Shown piece after piece: positions 1-7,236 of a stretch of DNA of 32,240 nucleotides; positions within the stretch are counted from its first letter, which is position 1; every line of letters begins with the position of its first letter. The notes beneath the pieces were generated by a model that searched no databases, had not been told where the DNA came from, and was given only the letters and a program-made list of their open reading frames with translations. The DNA is from Oscillospiraceae bacterium (GTDB lineage Bacteria > Bacillota > Clostridia > Oscillospirales > Oscillospiraceae): NCBI GenBank assembly GCA_009784725.1, contig WQXS01000024.1:1-32240 (forward strand), given 5' to 3'. Position numbers and translations under genes: made by a program.

Positions 1-813
1 ACCGGAATGGTCGCAACAAACTCCATAAAACCAAACACCGGAAATATATCGGCAGGAACCTCCGTATTTGCATTACTGGTTCTTGAAAAACCATTATCAA
101 GACTCCATCCCGAAATCGACCTTGTCACAACACCTGCAGGCAACCCGGTTACCCTTGTTCATTGCAATAACTGCACAGCTGATTTGGATGCCTGGGTTAA
201 TCTGTTTGGTGATGTTATGGCAAAAATGGGTGCGGATAATAATAAAACAAAGCTGTACGGCACCTTATATAACTCGGCACTCTCGGGAGATCCGGACTGC
301 GGTGGTCTTGTATCGGTAAATTACCTGTCGGGAGAGCATATAACAGGATTTTCCGAAGGCCGTCCGTTATTCATTCGCACGCCGAACAGCCGGTTTTCAA
401 TTGAAAATGTCATGCGTTCTCTGCTGTTTTCGGCAATGGCATCACTGCGTATCGGAATGAATATTCTCACAGATGATGAAGGTGTTAGAGTATCAAAGCT
501 GCTCGGACACGGCGGGCTTTTCAAAACTCCTGTTGTCGGGCAGAAATTAATGGCAGGTGCGCTTAATACACCGATAGCGGTAATGGAATCAGCCGGAGAA
601 GGCGGAGCATGGGGAATAGCGTTGCTTGCTGCTTTTGCTGTAAATAAAGAAAATAACGAATCTCTTGAAAGCTTCCTTGATAACAAAATTTTTGCAGGTT
701 CTGCAGTGAGCACAATAACTCCCGACCCGGCAGATGTCAAAGGCTTTGAGGATTATCTTAAGCTCTACAGAGCAGCACTAAAAGTAGAAAAAACCGCAGT
801 CGAGGAGCTGTAA
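1..813 (+). CDS. FGGY-family carbohydrate kinase, C-terminal part (probable L-ribulokinase; 5' end outside window)
   Basis: The reading frame is open from base 1, so this is the C-terminal 270 or so residues of a longer kinase; the first ATG, at 7, is internal. It carries the glycine/serine-rich GTS motif (ISAGTSVFALL) and the late AGEGGAWGIALLAAF helix typical of the second ATPase-fold domain of FGGY kinases, which phosphorylate sugars using ATP in the cytoplasm. The two next genes encode an AraD-type epimerase and a FucI/AraA-superfamily isomerase, so the likely substrate is L-ribulose, giving L-ribulose 5-phosphate in L-arabinose catabolism. The substrate is inferred from context. Xylulose or another ketose is possible, because the N-terminal sugar-binding part is missing from the window. 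Confidence 0.85.
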   Translation, partial: TGMVATNSIKPNTGNISAGTSVFALLVLEKPLSRLHPEIDLVTTPAGNPVTLVHCNNCTADLDAWVNLFGDVMAKMGADNNKTKLYGTLYNSALSGDPDCGGLVSVNYLSGEHITGFSEGRPLFIRTPNSRFSIENVMRSLLFSAMASLRIGMNILTDDEGVRVSKLLGHGGLFKTPVVGQKLMAGALNTPIAVMESAGEGGAWGIALLAAFAVNKENNESLESFLDNKIFAGSAVSTITPDPADVKGFEDYLKLYRAALKVEKTAVEEL

Positions 814-830
814 TTACCCCGCGTATATAA

Positions 831-862
831 AGAATCTGAGATTCTTCGCTTTGCTCAGAATT
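831..862. repeat. short hairpin-forming interspersed-type repeat
   Basis: Between the kinase and the epimerase gene lies an imperfect hairpin whose arms contain CTGAG and CTCAG around an ATTCTTCGCTTTG loop. From memory it resembles a very widespread small intergenic repeat with the core ATTCTTCGCTnCGCTCAGAATGAC, but the copy number in this genome cannot be seen here. It ends just before the epimerase ribosome binding site (AAAGGA at 865-870), so it sits in the 5' leader of that cistron and might affect mRNA processing. Confidence 0.45.
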
Positions 863-879
863 ACAAAGGAATATAACTG

Positions 880-1599
880 ATGCTGAATGAACTGAAAACA
901 CAAGTACTGGAAGCCAATCTGCAGTTACCAAAATATGGTTTAATTACGTTTACATGGGGAAATGTATCCGGTATAGACCGTGACAAGGGTCTTGTTGTCA
1001 TTAAACCGTCAGGTGTTGAGTATGACGGAATGACGGCAGAGCAAATGGTGGTTGTCGAGCTTGAAACAGGTAAGGTCGCAGACGGCAATTTTTCTCCGTC
1101 GTCCGACACAGCAACACATTTGCAGTTATATAAGGCTTTTCCGAATATCGGCGGGGTCGTTCATACGCACAGCCGCTGGGCTACAATATTTTCGCAGGCA
1201 GGCACCGCAATACCCGCACTCGGAACAACTCATGCAGATTATTTTTACGGGGAAATACCCTGTACACGCAAGATGACACCTGCGGAAATCAGTGACAGAT
1301 ACGAGGAAAACACAGGTAATGTGATAATTGAACGCTTTAAAGGTCTCGACCCGGATGCAATCCCTGCGGCTCTTGTATACAGCCACGGGCCGTTTACATG
1401 GGGGAAAACCCCGGAGGAAGCCGTTCACAACGCAGTGGTTCTTGAGGAAATTGCATATATGGCATGGCATGATATAATGATGACTGCTATACAGCCATCA
1501 TTGCAGACATCACAAAAAGTCACACACATACAACAGGAACTTATTGATAAGCATTACCTGCGAAAACACGGTAAAAATGCATATTACGGACAAAAATAA
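880..1599 (+). CDS. araD: L-ribulose-5-phosphate 4-epimerase
   Basis: This cytoplasmic class II aldolase-fold enzyme interconverts L-ribulose 5-phosphate and D-xylulose 5-phosphate, the last step linking L-arabinose to the pentose phosphate pathway. At 239 residues it matches the family length. The residues align almost number for number with E. coli AraD: the metal-site residues Asp76, His95 and His97 (HTHS motif), a third histidine at 169 (YSHGPFTWG), the catalytic Asp120 (THADYFYGE) and the C-terminal tyrosine of KHYLRKHG at 226. The ATG at 880 follows AAAGGAATATAACTG, a usable Shine-Dalgarno. It lies 66 nt after the kinase and 15 nt before the isomerase, so the three are almost certainly one operon. 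A fuculose or ribulose phosphate aldolase is much less likely given the AraD-specific C-terminus. Confidence 0.95.
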   Translation: MLNELKTQVLEANLQLPKYGLITFTWGNVSGIDRDKGLVVIKPSGVEYDGMTAEQMVVVELETGKVADGNFSPSSDTATHLQLYKAFPNIGGVVHTHSRWATIFSQAGTAIPALGTTHADYFYGEIPCTRKMTPAEISDRYEENTGNVIIERFKGLDPDAIPAALVYSHGPFTWGKTPEEAVHNAVVLEEIAYMAWHDIMMTAIQPSLQTSQKVTHIQQELIDKHYLRKHGKNAYYGQK

Positions 1600-1614
1600 T
1601 CAGGAGGAGAAATC

Positions 1615-3087
1615 ATGACAAACATCCCAACAATTAAACTAGGTATCATTTCAGTATCGCGCGACTGTTTCCCGATTGAATTATCGGGAGCTCGACGCTC
1701 GGCAATATCCGGTGCATACAAGGATATTTATGAATGTCAAATCACAGTAGAAAACGAAAAAGATATGCTCAAGGCAATTGATGATGTTAAAGCAGCGGGT
1801 GTAAATGCACTTGTTGTTTTCCTTGGTAATTTCGGTCCCGAAACGCCCGAAACACTACTCGCACAATATTTCTGCGGCCCGACAATGTTTGTTGCGGCAG
1901 CCGAAGATGCAGCAGATAAGCTTGTAGGCGGAAGAGGAGATGCATATTGCGGAATGCTCAACTGCTCATATAATCTGGGGTTACGCAACATTAACGCATA
2001 TATACCCGAATATCCTGTCGGCACAGCTGATGATATTGCAAAAATGATTGCTGATTTTGTTCCGATTGCCAGAGCGGTTATCGGTGTATCAAAGCTTAAA
2101 ATACTATCATACGGTCCGCGTCCGCAGGATTTTCTTGCCTGTAACGCACCGATAAAACAGCTTTTCGACCTTGGTGTTGAGATAATGGAAAATTCTGAGC
2201 TTGATTTGCTTGTTGCGTTTAATGCCCGCAAGGATGATTACCGGATTCCGGGTGTTATTCTTGAAATGGAAAAGGAACTCGGTGACGGAAACAGGCTCCC
2301 CGGGATTTTACCGAAGCTTGCACAGTTTGAAATCACACTTCTTGATTTAATGGAAGAAAATAAAGGCAGCCGCGAATATATAATATTTGCAAATAAATGC
2401 TGGCCTGCATTCCAGACAGAGTTTGGTTTTGTTCCATGCTACGTCAACAGCCGCATGGCTGCGAGAGGGATTCCCGTTTCATGTGAGGTTGATATCTACG
2501 GAGCGCTTTCCGAATATATCGGAACATGCATCAGCGGCGAACCTGTAACACTTCTTGATATTAACAACTCCGTACCTACCGATATGTATGAAAATAATAT
2601 TAAAGGCAAATTCGATTATTCGCTTACAGATACATTCATGGGCTTCCACTGCGGCAACACACCGATGTGCCATTTAAGCAAAGGAGCTGCATTAAAACAT
2701 CAGCTAATTATGCACCGCCTTCTCGAGCCCGATAAAGAACCCGATATTTCAAGAGGAACACTCGAGGGTGATATAAACCCCGGAAAAATCACATTCTATC
2801 GCCTGCAAGGAACAGCAGAGGGCGGACTGACCGCCTATATTGCAAACGGCGAAGTATTACCCGTTGCAACACAATCATTCGGAGGCATAGGAATATTTGC
2901 AATAAAAGAAATGGGACGCTTCTACCGCCATGTTCTGATTGCAGACCGTTATCCTCATCACGGAGCAGTGGCATTCGGGCATCACGGCAAAGCGATTTTC
3001 GAAGTCTTTAAGTTCCTCGGCGTAAAGAAAATCTCCTATAACCAACCGGCAAGCCTGCCGTATCCGACAGAAAATCCGTTTAAGTAA
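1615..3087 (+). CDS. L-fucose/L-arabinose isomerase family protein (probable L-arabinose isomerase)
   Basis: A 490-residue aldose-ketose isomerase of the FucI/AraA superfamily. It probably converts L-arabinose to L-ribulose in the cytoplasm, feeding the kinase and epimerase encoded just upstream. Glu291 (SCEVDIYG) and Asp315 (TLLDINN) are 24 residues apart, the same spacing as the metal ligands Glu337 and Asp361 of E. coli FucI. A His pair at 448-449 (RYPHHGAVAFG) is a good candidate for the third ligand. The protein is shorter than FucI (about 590 residues) and does not read like classical AraA, so it belongs to the third, less studied branch of the superfamily. Its start has a perfect AGGAGGAG ribosome binding site. 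The assignment to L-arabinose rests on gene context; L-fucose or another aldose cannot be excluded. Confidence 0.85.
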   Translation: MTNIPTIKLGIISVSRDCFPIELSGARRSAISGAYKDIYECQITVENEKDMLKAIDDVKAAGVNALVVFLGNFGPETPETLLAQYFCGPTMFVAAAEDAADKLVGGRGDAYCGMLNCSYNLGLRNINAYIPEYPVGTADDIAKMIADFVPIARAVIGVSKLKILSYGPRPQDFLACNAPIKQLFDLGVEIMENSELDLLVAFNARKDDYRIPGVILEMEKELGDGNRLPGILPKLAQFEITLLDLMEENKGSREYIIFANKCWPAFQTEFGFVPCYVNSRMAARGIPVSCEVDIYGALSEYIGTCISGEPVTLLDINNSVPTDMYENNIKGKFDYSLTDTFMGFHCGNTPMCHLSKGAALKHQLIMHRLLEPDKEPDISRGTLEGDINPGKITFYRLQGTAEGGLTAYIANGEVLPVATQSFGGIGIFAIKEMGRFYRHVLIADRYPHHGAVAFGHHGKAIFEVFKFLGVKKISYNQPASLPYPTENPFK

Positions 3088-3099
3088 GGTTTTAAGCAA

Positions 3100-4731
3100 A
3101 TGAGTAACTGGTGGAAAGAACGAGTTGTTTATCAAATATATCCTCGAAGCTTTCAGGATTCAAACGGCGACGGAATAGGTGATATCCCCGGTATCATCTC
3201 GCGCCTTGACGAAATCAAAGAGCTCGGGGCAGGTATTATCTGGCTTTCGCCCGTGTATAAATCACCTGATGTCGACAATGGTTATGATATCAGTGATTAC
3301 CGTGATATAAATCCGAAGTTCGGAACAATGGCAGACATGGAGCAACTGTTCGCCGAGGCGGAAAAACGGGATATTAAAATAATAATGGACCTTGTCATAA
3401 ATCATACATCGGACGAGCATGACTGGTTCCAAAAAAGCCGTGAAAAAGACAGCCCGTACCGGGATTATTACATATGGCAGCCACCAAATGCAGACGGCAA
3501 AGCACCAAATAACTGGACATCCTTTTTTATGGAAAGTGCCTGGGAGTTTGACGCAAAGAGCGGCGAATATTATTTGCATCTCTTCCATGAAAAACAGCCC
3601 GACCTGAACTACCGTAATCCGAAGGTAATTGAAGAAATCAAAGAAATCATGCACTTTTGGATGAAAAAAGGAGCAGCGGGCTTCCGGTGCGATGTTATCA
3701 ACGTTATATATAAATCATCATTTGATGACGGAATCCACCGAATGGCGGTAACCGGACGGGAACACTTTGTATCGCAGGAAGGAATGCACGAGATTCTTAA
3801 GGAGCTCCGGCGTGATGTGCTTGATAATTACGACTGCTTTACCGTCGGTGAATCCGCTATGGTCAGTCTTAAGGATGCAAGGCTGCTTTGCAATCCCGAA
3901 AGAAAAGAGCTGGACATGATTTTTTACTTTGATCATCTCCAGGTTGACAGGTTGATTGAAAAATACATTCCTAAAAAGTTCAAAGCATCCAAGCTTTTGA
4001 ATATTCTTACAAAATGGCAGCAGGGGCTCGACTGGAACGCCGTATACCTTGAAAATCACGACCAGCCCCGTATTGTTTCACATTACGGGAATGACGGCGA
4101 ATTTTGGGAACGCAGTGCAAAAATGCTGGCAACACTGCTTCTGACTCTGAAAGGCACTCCGTTTATATATCAGGGTCAGGAGATCGGAATGACAAATTTC
4201 GATTATACAAGCATATCGCAAATGGATGATTTGGAAACTCTGGGTGTTGACAGATTATTGCGTTCGTTTTGGGTTCCCGCATTTTTGCGCTGGAAGTGGA
4301 TAATGCCATGCTCACGGGATAACGCCCGTACGCCGATGCAATGGAGTGACAAGCTTGGTGCCGGTTTTACAACCGGGGAGCCATGGCTCGGGATAAATAA
4401 AAACCATACAAGAGTAAATGTGGAGGAGCAAAAAAGCAGAGCAACTTCCATATGGAATTTCTACAAAAACATGATAATCCTCCGGGCTTCAAATGAAACC
4501 TTAAAGTACGGCGATTTCGCTCCTGTTTATTCGGACAAGCAAGTAATTGCATACACCCGTACAATCCAAGGCGACGAGCAGTATGCGATAATTTTGAATT
4601 TTTCCGACAATCCCGGAGCAACCCCCTTTGAAGGAAGCCTAATCGGAAAAGTCGTAGTAACAAACACCGGCCGCGACACTTACGACGGCACCCTAAAACC
4701 CTGGGAAGCAGTAGTATTGAAAGTTTGGTAA
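3100..4731 (+). CDS. GH13 alpha-glucosidase, oligo-1,6-glucosidase type
   Basis: A cytoplasmic family 13 glycoside hydrolase of 543 residues, close to the usual 550-560 for oligo-1,6-glucosidases, with no signal peptide. The (beta/alpha)8 barrel starts at WWKERVVYQIYPRSF. The conserved regions are present: DLVINHTS (about 97-104), GFRCDVI with the nucleophile Asp198, FTVGE with the acid/base Glu251, and ENHDQPR with the transition-state Asp321. The residue after the nucleophile is Val199. In yeast isomaltase/maltase and Bacillus oligo-1,6-glucosidase, Val here goes with alpha-1,6 activity and Thr with alpha-1,4, so isomaltose or panose is the predicted substrate. It starts 12 nt after the isomerase with only a weak AAGG ribosome binding site, so it may depend on translation of the gene before it. 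Confidence 0.93.
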   Translation: MSNWWKERVVYQIYPRSFQDSNGDGIGDIPGIISRLDEIKELGAGIIWLSPVYKSPDVDNGYDISDYRDINPKFGTMADMEQLFAEAEKRDIKIIMDLVINHTSDEHDWFQKSREKDSPYRDYYIWQPPNADGKAPNNWTSFFMESAWEFDAKSGEYYLHLFHEKQPDLNYRNPKVIEEIKEIMHFWMKKGAAGFRCDVINVIYKSSFDDGIHRMAVTGREHFVSQEGMHEILKELRRDVLDNYDCFTVGESAMVSLKDARLLCNPERKELDMIFYFDHLQVDRLIEKYIPKKFKASKLLNILTKWQQGLDWNAVYLENHDQPRIVSHYGNDGEFWERSAKMLATLLLTLKGTPFIYQGQEIGMTNFDYTSISQMDDLETLGVDRLLRSFWVPAFLRWKWIMPCSRDNARTPMQWSDKLGAGFTTGEPWLGINKNHTRVNVEEQKSRATSIWNFYKNMIILRASNETLKYGDFAPVYSDKQVIAYTRTIQGDEQYAIILNFSDNPGATPFEGSLIGKVVVTNTGRDTYDGTLKPWEAVVLKVW

Positions 4732-4737
4732 AGTGAA

Positions 4738-4782
4738 AAAGGGACAGCACAAGGGGGACCGTCCCCCTTGTGCTGTCCCTTT
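4738..4782. terminator. near-perfect 45-nt palindrome, bidirectional terminator / REP-like element
   Basis: Two 22-nt arms (4738-4759 and 4761-4782) are exact reverse complements around a single central base. The core is GGGACAGCACAAGGGGGAC, with AAA outside on the left and TTT on the right. It fills the 57-nt gap between the convergent stops at 4731 and 4789, so it can terminate transcription from both sides. The very GC-rich, perfectly symmetrical form without a real loop is more like the mobile palindromic repeats seen in some Clostridia than an ordinary terminator. Confidence 0.8.
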
Positions 4783-4788
4783 GTGCTT

Positions 4789-7074
4789 TTATCTTTTTGC
4801 GAATTCGAATTCGTCCATGATTTCTTTTGGGATGCCTTTGCCGTTTTGCTGGAGTTTTTTGATGATGAGGTTTAGGCGTTGGGCGCGTTTTTGGCGTCTT
4901 GCACCATAGCGTGTCAGGGCTTCGTTGTAGCGCATGTTTTTCTTGAGCTGTTCTCTGATGTCCGCATTAAACGGGCAAAAAGTCATTAGGATACCAAGTG
5001 CGATACTGTTAAGCCGTGCCATACCTTTTGATTCGTTTTGGATCCACATGACATAGTTGTTGACAAATACTGTCTTATAGTTATTTCTTGCTGCTCCGAG
5101 TTCATTTCTTATTTCGGTCATCGTCTGCATTGCAATGCTGCGGTTATTCATATAAAACTGCAGGTAATCGCAGAAATAACTTGTAAGTGACGGGTCGGTC
5201 AGGTCGTTCCAGCGGGAGCCCTGGACACGTCTGCACATTTCCCAGCGGAAATCACCGCAAAGGCGGGTAACGATGGTACGAAACTCACCTTCAAGGAATA
5301 TAGGCATGAAAATACGGGCAGGTGTGGTACGGAGCCTGCCTTCAATCTCCTGCCACATGGAGCCGCGAAGACCAACATTCGGCATGAGGATAAAGTTAGG
5401 AACGATTTCAACACTTATTGTTTCGTCGCTAATTCCGACCTTTTGATTTGAGTAACGTGTTTCACGGTAAAATGCCGAAAAATCTATCTCACGGATTTCA
5501 TTTATTACTTCCTTTAATTTATCGGCAGTTATAAGAGTGGTTTCCGGGTCACGCAGCAGATTGTGGCTTGAGAAAACAGGGCAAAATCTTGACGGATTGC
5601 CGAATGTAACCCTGTTGACAACCGGGAAGCAGTTTTCCATTTCATATTTAAGATGCTCGTTTCTGTCAGCAAGCAGGCGGGCTTCTTCTTTGGCATCTAT
5701 TTGCTTTTGGTTCTTTAAGTCCCGGCAGTACGCCGTAAAGTCCATGTCAAACTCACTGAGACTCGGGTCTCTTTTGCCTTCATATATTGACCTGAGCCAC
5801 TCGGCAACTGTAAATATTCCGTTTTCCGGGTCGCCTTTATATGTATCTGCGATGGAGTACAGGAAGTTTGCATGCTCATATCCGGCAAGTGTCGGGTCAA
5901 CATATCCGAAGTTGAGGAACATTTTTATAATAGTCGGCGGTGAGTCATCTTCAAGTGTTTTAAGAAATACCGGGGTGTAAACCTGATAAAACAGCTTGGT
6001 CAAATCTCTGCGTAAATCTCTTGCATCATCCTCTGAGCTGTTCCTGTCGGAAAGCTCTGTATATTCGTTAACACAACGTATAAAAGCAGAGGATATTTCA
6101 TCATCACAACCCGAATATTCCAAGATTGTTGTAAGCGAAGTGAGCAGGTTCTGATTTACGCCCTGCTCGGCAACCGGAGAGGCTTCGGTCATCTCCATGC
6201 CGTCTTGAGCTTCGCGTTTTGTCTCGAGTGTATCCCAATAAGTATCCAAACGTTTTTGATAATAATCCGAATCGATTCCCGCCATACCCGATAATGCTTC
6301 GGTCAGCGGAGCCATCAGTGACTCTATTGCAAAATCTGCTCCGGTAATCTTTAAAGAACTCAGATGCAGCTCACTGATAAGTGAAAACAGGTCATATCCG
6401 CCCTCATGCAGAAGAAGTGCAGAAATGCCTTCCAAATACTCATGATAGGTTTCACATGCAAGTAAAACCTGCCTGACGTCTTCAAGGCTTTTGCGTATAA
6501 ATCCTATCTCAACGCCTGTATTTCCATGGAAAAACTTTTTATGAGTTGCAGGGTCCAGGTCGTTGATTTCCGTATAATAGCTGTGAACCCAATCCTCGAC
6601 GGGGTCATTTCCTGAAAACTTAGTAATATCCTCGAGTCCCGGGAGCTTTTTCGGTGCGGATGCATATGTTTTGCTTAAACGGCTGTATTCCTCATAAAGC
6701 TCGTTAATCATATCAAAAGCACTATCGGCATCATGCTTAAGACGTGCTTTATATTGAAGCAGCTCTGCCAGCTGACGGCAGATTGAGCTTATCATCATAT
6801 ATGCTATATCGGCATTCGACTGCATAAGGTTATCCAGAGAATCCAAACCTTCGCATGGGTATTGGTATAATGTGCCGTTGGATATGGCATTATATGTATG
6901 GGTGTGAGCATCCGATGCAACGTCGCATAACCCGAGCATATCCATCTTTCCGAAAATGAAAGTATGTCCGCCGAAAGAACCTTCAACCTCACCCTCACCA
7001 ATGAGAGAAATATGCTTGAGCGGCTCTCCTTTTGTATAAATTACCGCACCCTCTTTAAACTGTGTTGCTGCCAT
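4789..7074 (-). CDS. large protein with cyclic-nucleotide-binding-like N-terminal domain, function unknown
   Basis: A 761-residue, apparently cytoplasmic protein without signal peptide or membrane spans. Residues about 1-105 read like a cNMP-binding/Crp-type beta-barrel (FKEGAVIYTKGEPLKHISLIGEGEVEGSF), followed by a long helix (about 105-145) like the Crp dimerisation helix. The phosphate-binding cassette seems degenerate: the usual FGE...R(S/T)A pattern is replaced by LGLCDVASDAHTHTYNA, so cyclic nucleotide binding is doubtful. No helix-turn-helix follows. The remaining 600 or so residues are mostly helical, acidic in the middle and basic at the C-terminus (ARRQKRAQRLNLIIKKL), and I do not recognise them. 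The ATG at 7074 follows a GGGGGT ribosome binding site and has its own promoter (7108-7136). It is a single-gene unit between divergent and convergent neighbours. Which process it regulates or serves cannot be said. Confidence 0.75.
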   Translation of the reverse strand: MAATQFKEGAVIYTKGEPLKHISLIGEGEVEGSFGGHTFIFGKMDMLGLCDVASDAHTHTYNAISNGTLYQYPCEGLDSLDNLMQSNADIAYMMISSICRQLAELLQYKARLKHDADSAFDMINELYEEYSRLSKTYASAPKKLPGLEDITKFSGNDPVEDWVHSYYTEINDLDPATHKKFFHGNTGVEIGFIRKSLEDVRQVLLACETYHEYLEGISALLLHEGGYDLFSLISELHLSSLKITGADFAIESLMAPLTEALSGMAGIDSDYYQKRLDTYWDTLETKREAQDGMEMTEASPVAEQGVNQNLLTSLTTILEYSGCDDEISSAFIRCVNEYTELSDRNSSEDDARDLRRDLTKLFYQVYTPVFLKTLEDDSPPTIIKMFLNFGYVDPTLAGYEHANFLYSIADTYKGDPENGIFTVAEWLRSIYEGKRDPSLSEFDMDFTAYCRDLKNQKQIDAKEEARLLADRNEHLKYEMENCFPVVNRVTFGNPSRFCPVFSSHNLLRDPETTLITADKLKEVINEIREIDFSAFYRETRYSNQKVGISDETISVEIVPNFILMPNVGLRGSMWQEIEGRLRTTPARIFMPIFLEGEFRTIVTRLCGDFRWEMCRRVQGSRWNDLTDPSLTSYFCDYLQFYMNNRSIAMQTMTEIRNELGAARNNYKTVFVNNYVMWIQNESKGMARLNSIALGILMTFCPFNADIREQLKKNMRYNEALTRYGARRQKRAQRLNLIIKKLQQNGKGIPKEIMDEFEFAKR

Positions 7075-7107
7075 AATTAACCCCCGTGCAAAATGAATAG
7101 TCCTGCC

Positions 7108-7136
7108 ATTTTAACAGCAAATCGGTAAAAACGCAA
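7108..7136 (-). promoter_or_regulatory. sigma-A type promoter of the cNMP-like gene
   Basis: Read on the minus strand: TTGCGT, a 17-nt spacer, then TAAAAT preceded by TGT (extended -10). It points into the 761-residue gene starting at 7074. Confidence 0.6.
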
Positions 7137-7152
7137 GGCTTTCAAGTGTACC

Positions 7153-7181
7153 TTGATATATCATGATTCGGGTGATAAAAT
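7153..7181 (+). promoter_or_regulatory. sigma-A type promoter of the alpha-galactosidase operon
   Basis: TTGATA, 17-nt spacer, TAAAAT, placed 55 nt before the ATG at 7237 and divergent from the promoter at 7108-7136. Confidence 0.65.
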
Positions 7182-7236
7182 AGACAAATATAGCTAGGAT
7201 AAATTCAAACAAAATAACGCTTTTGGAGTTTTGCGA

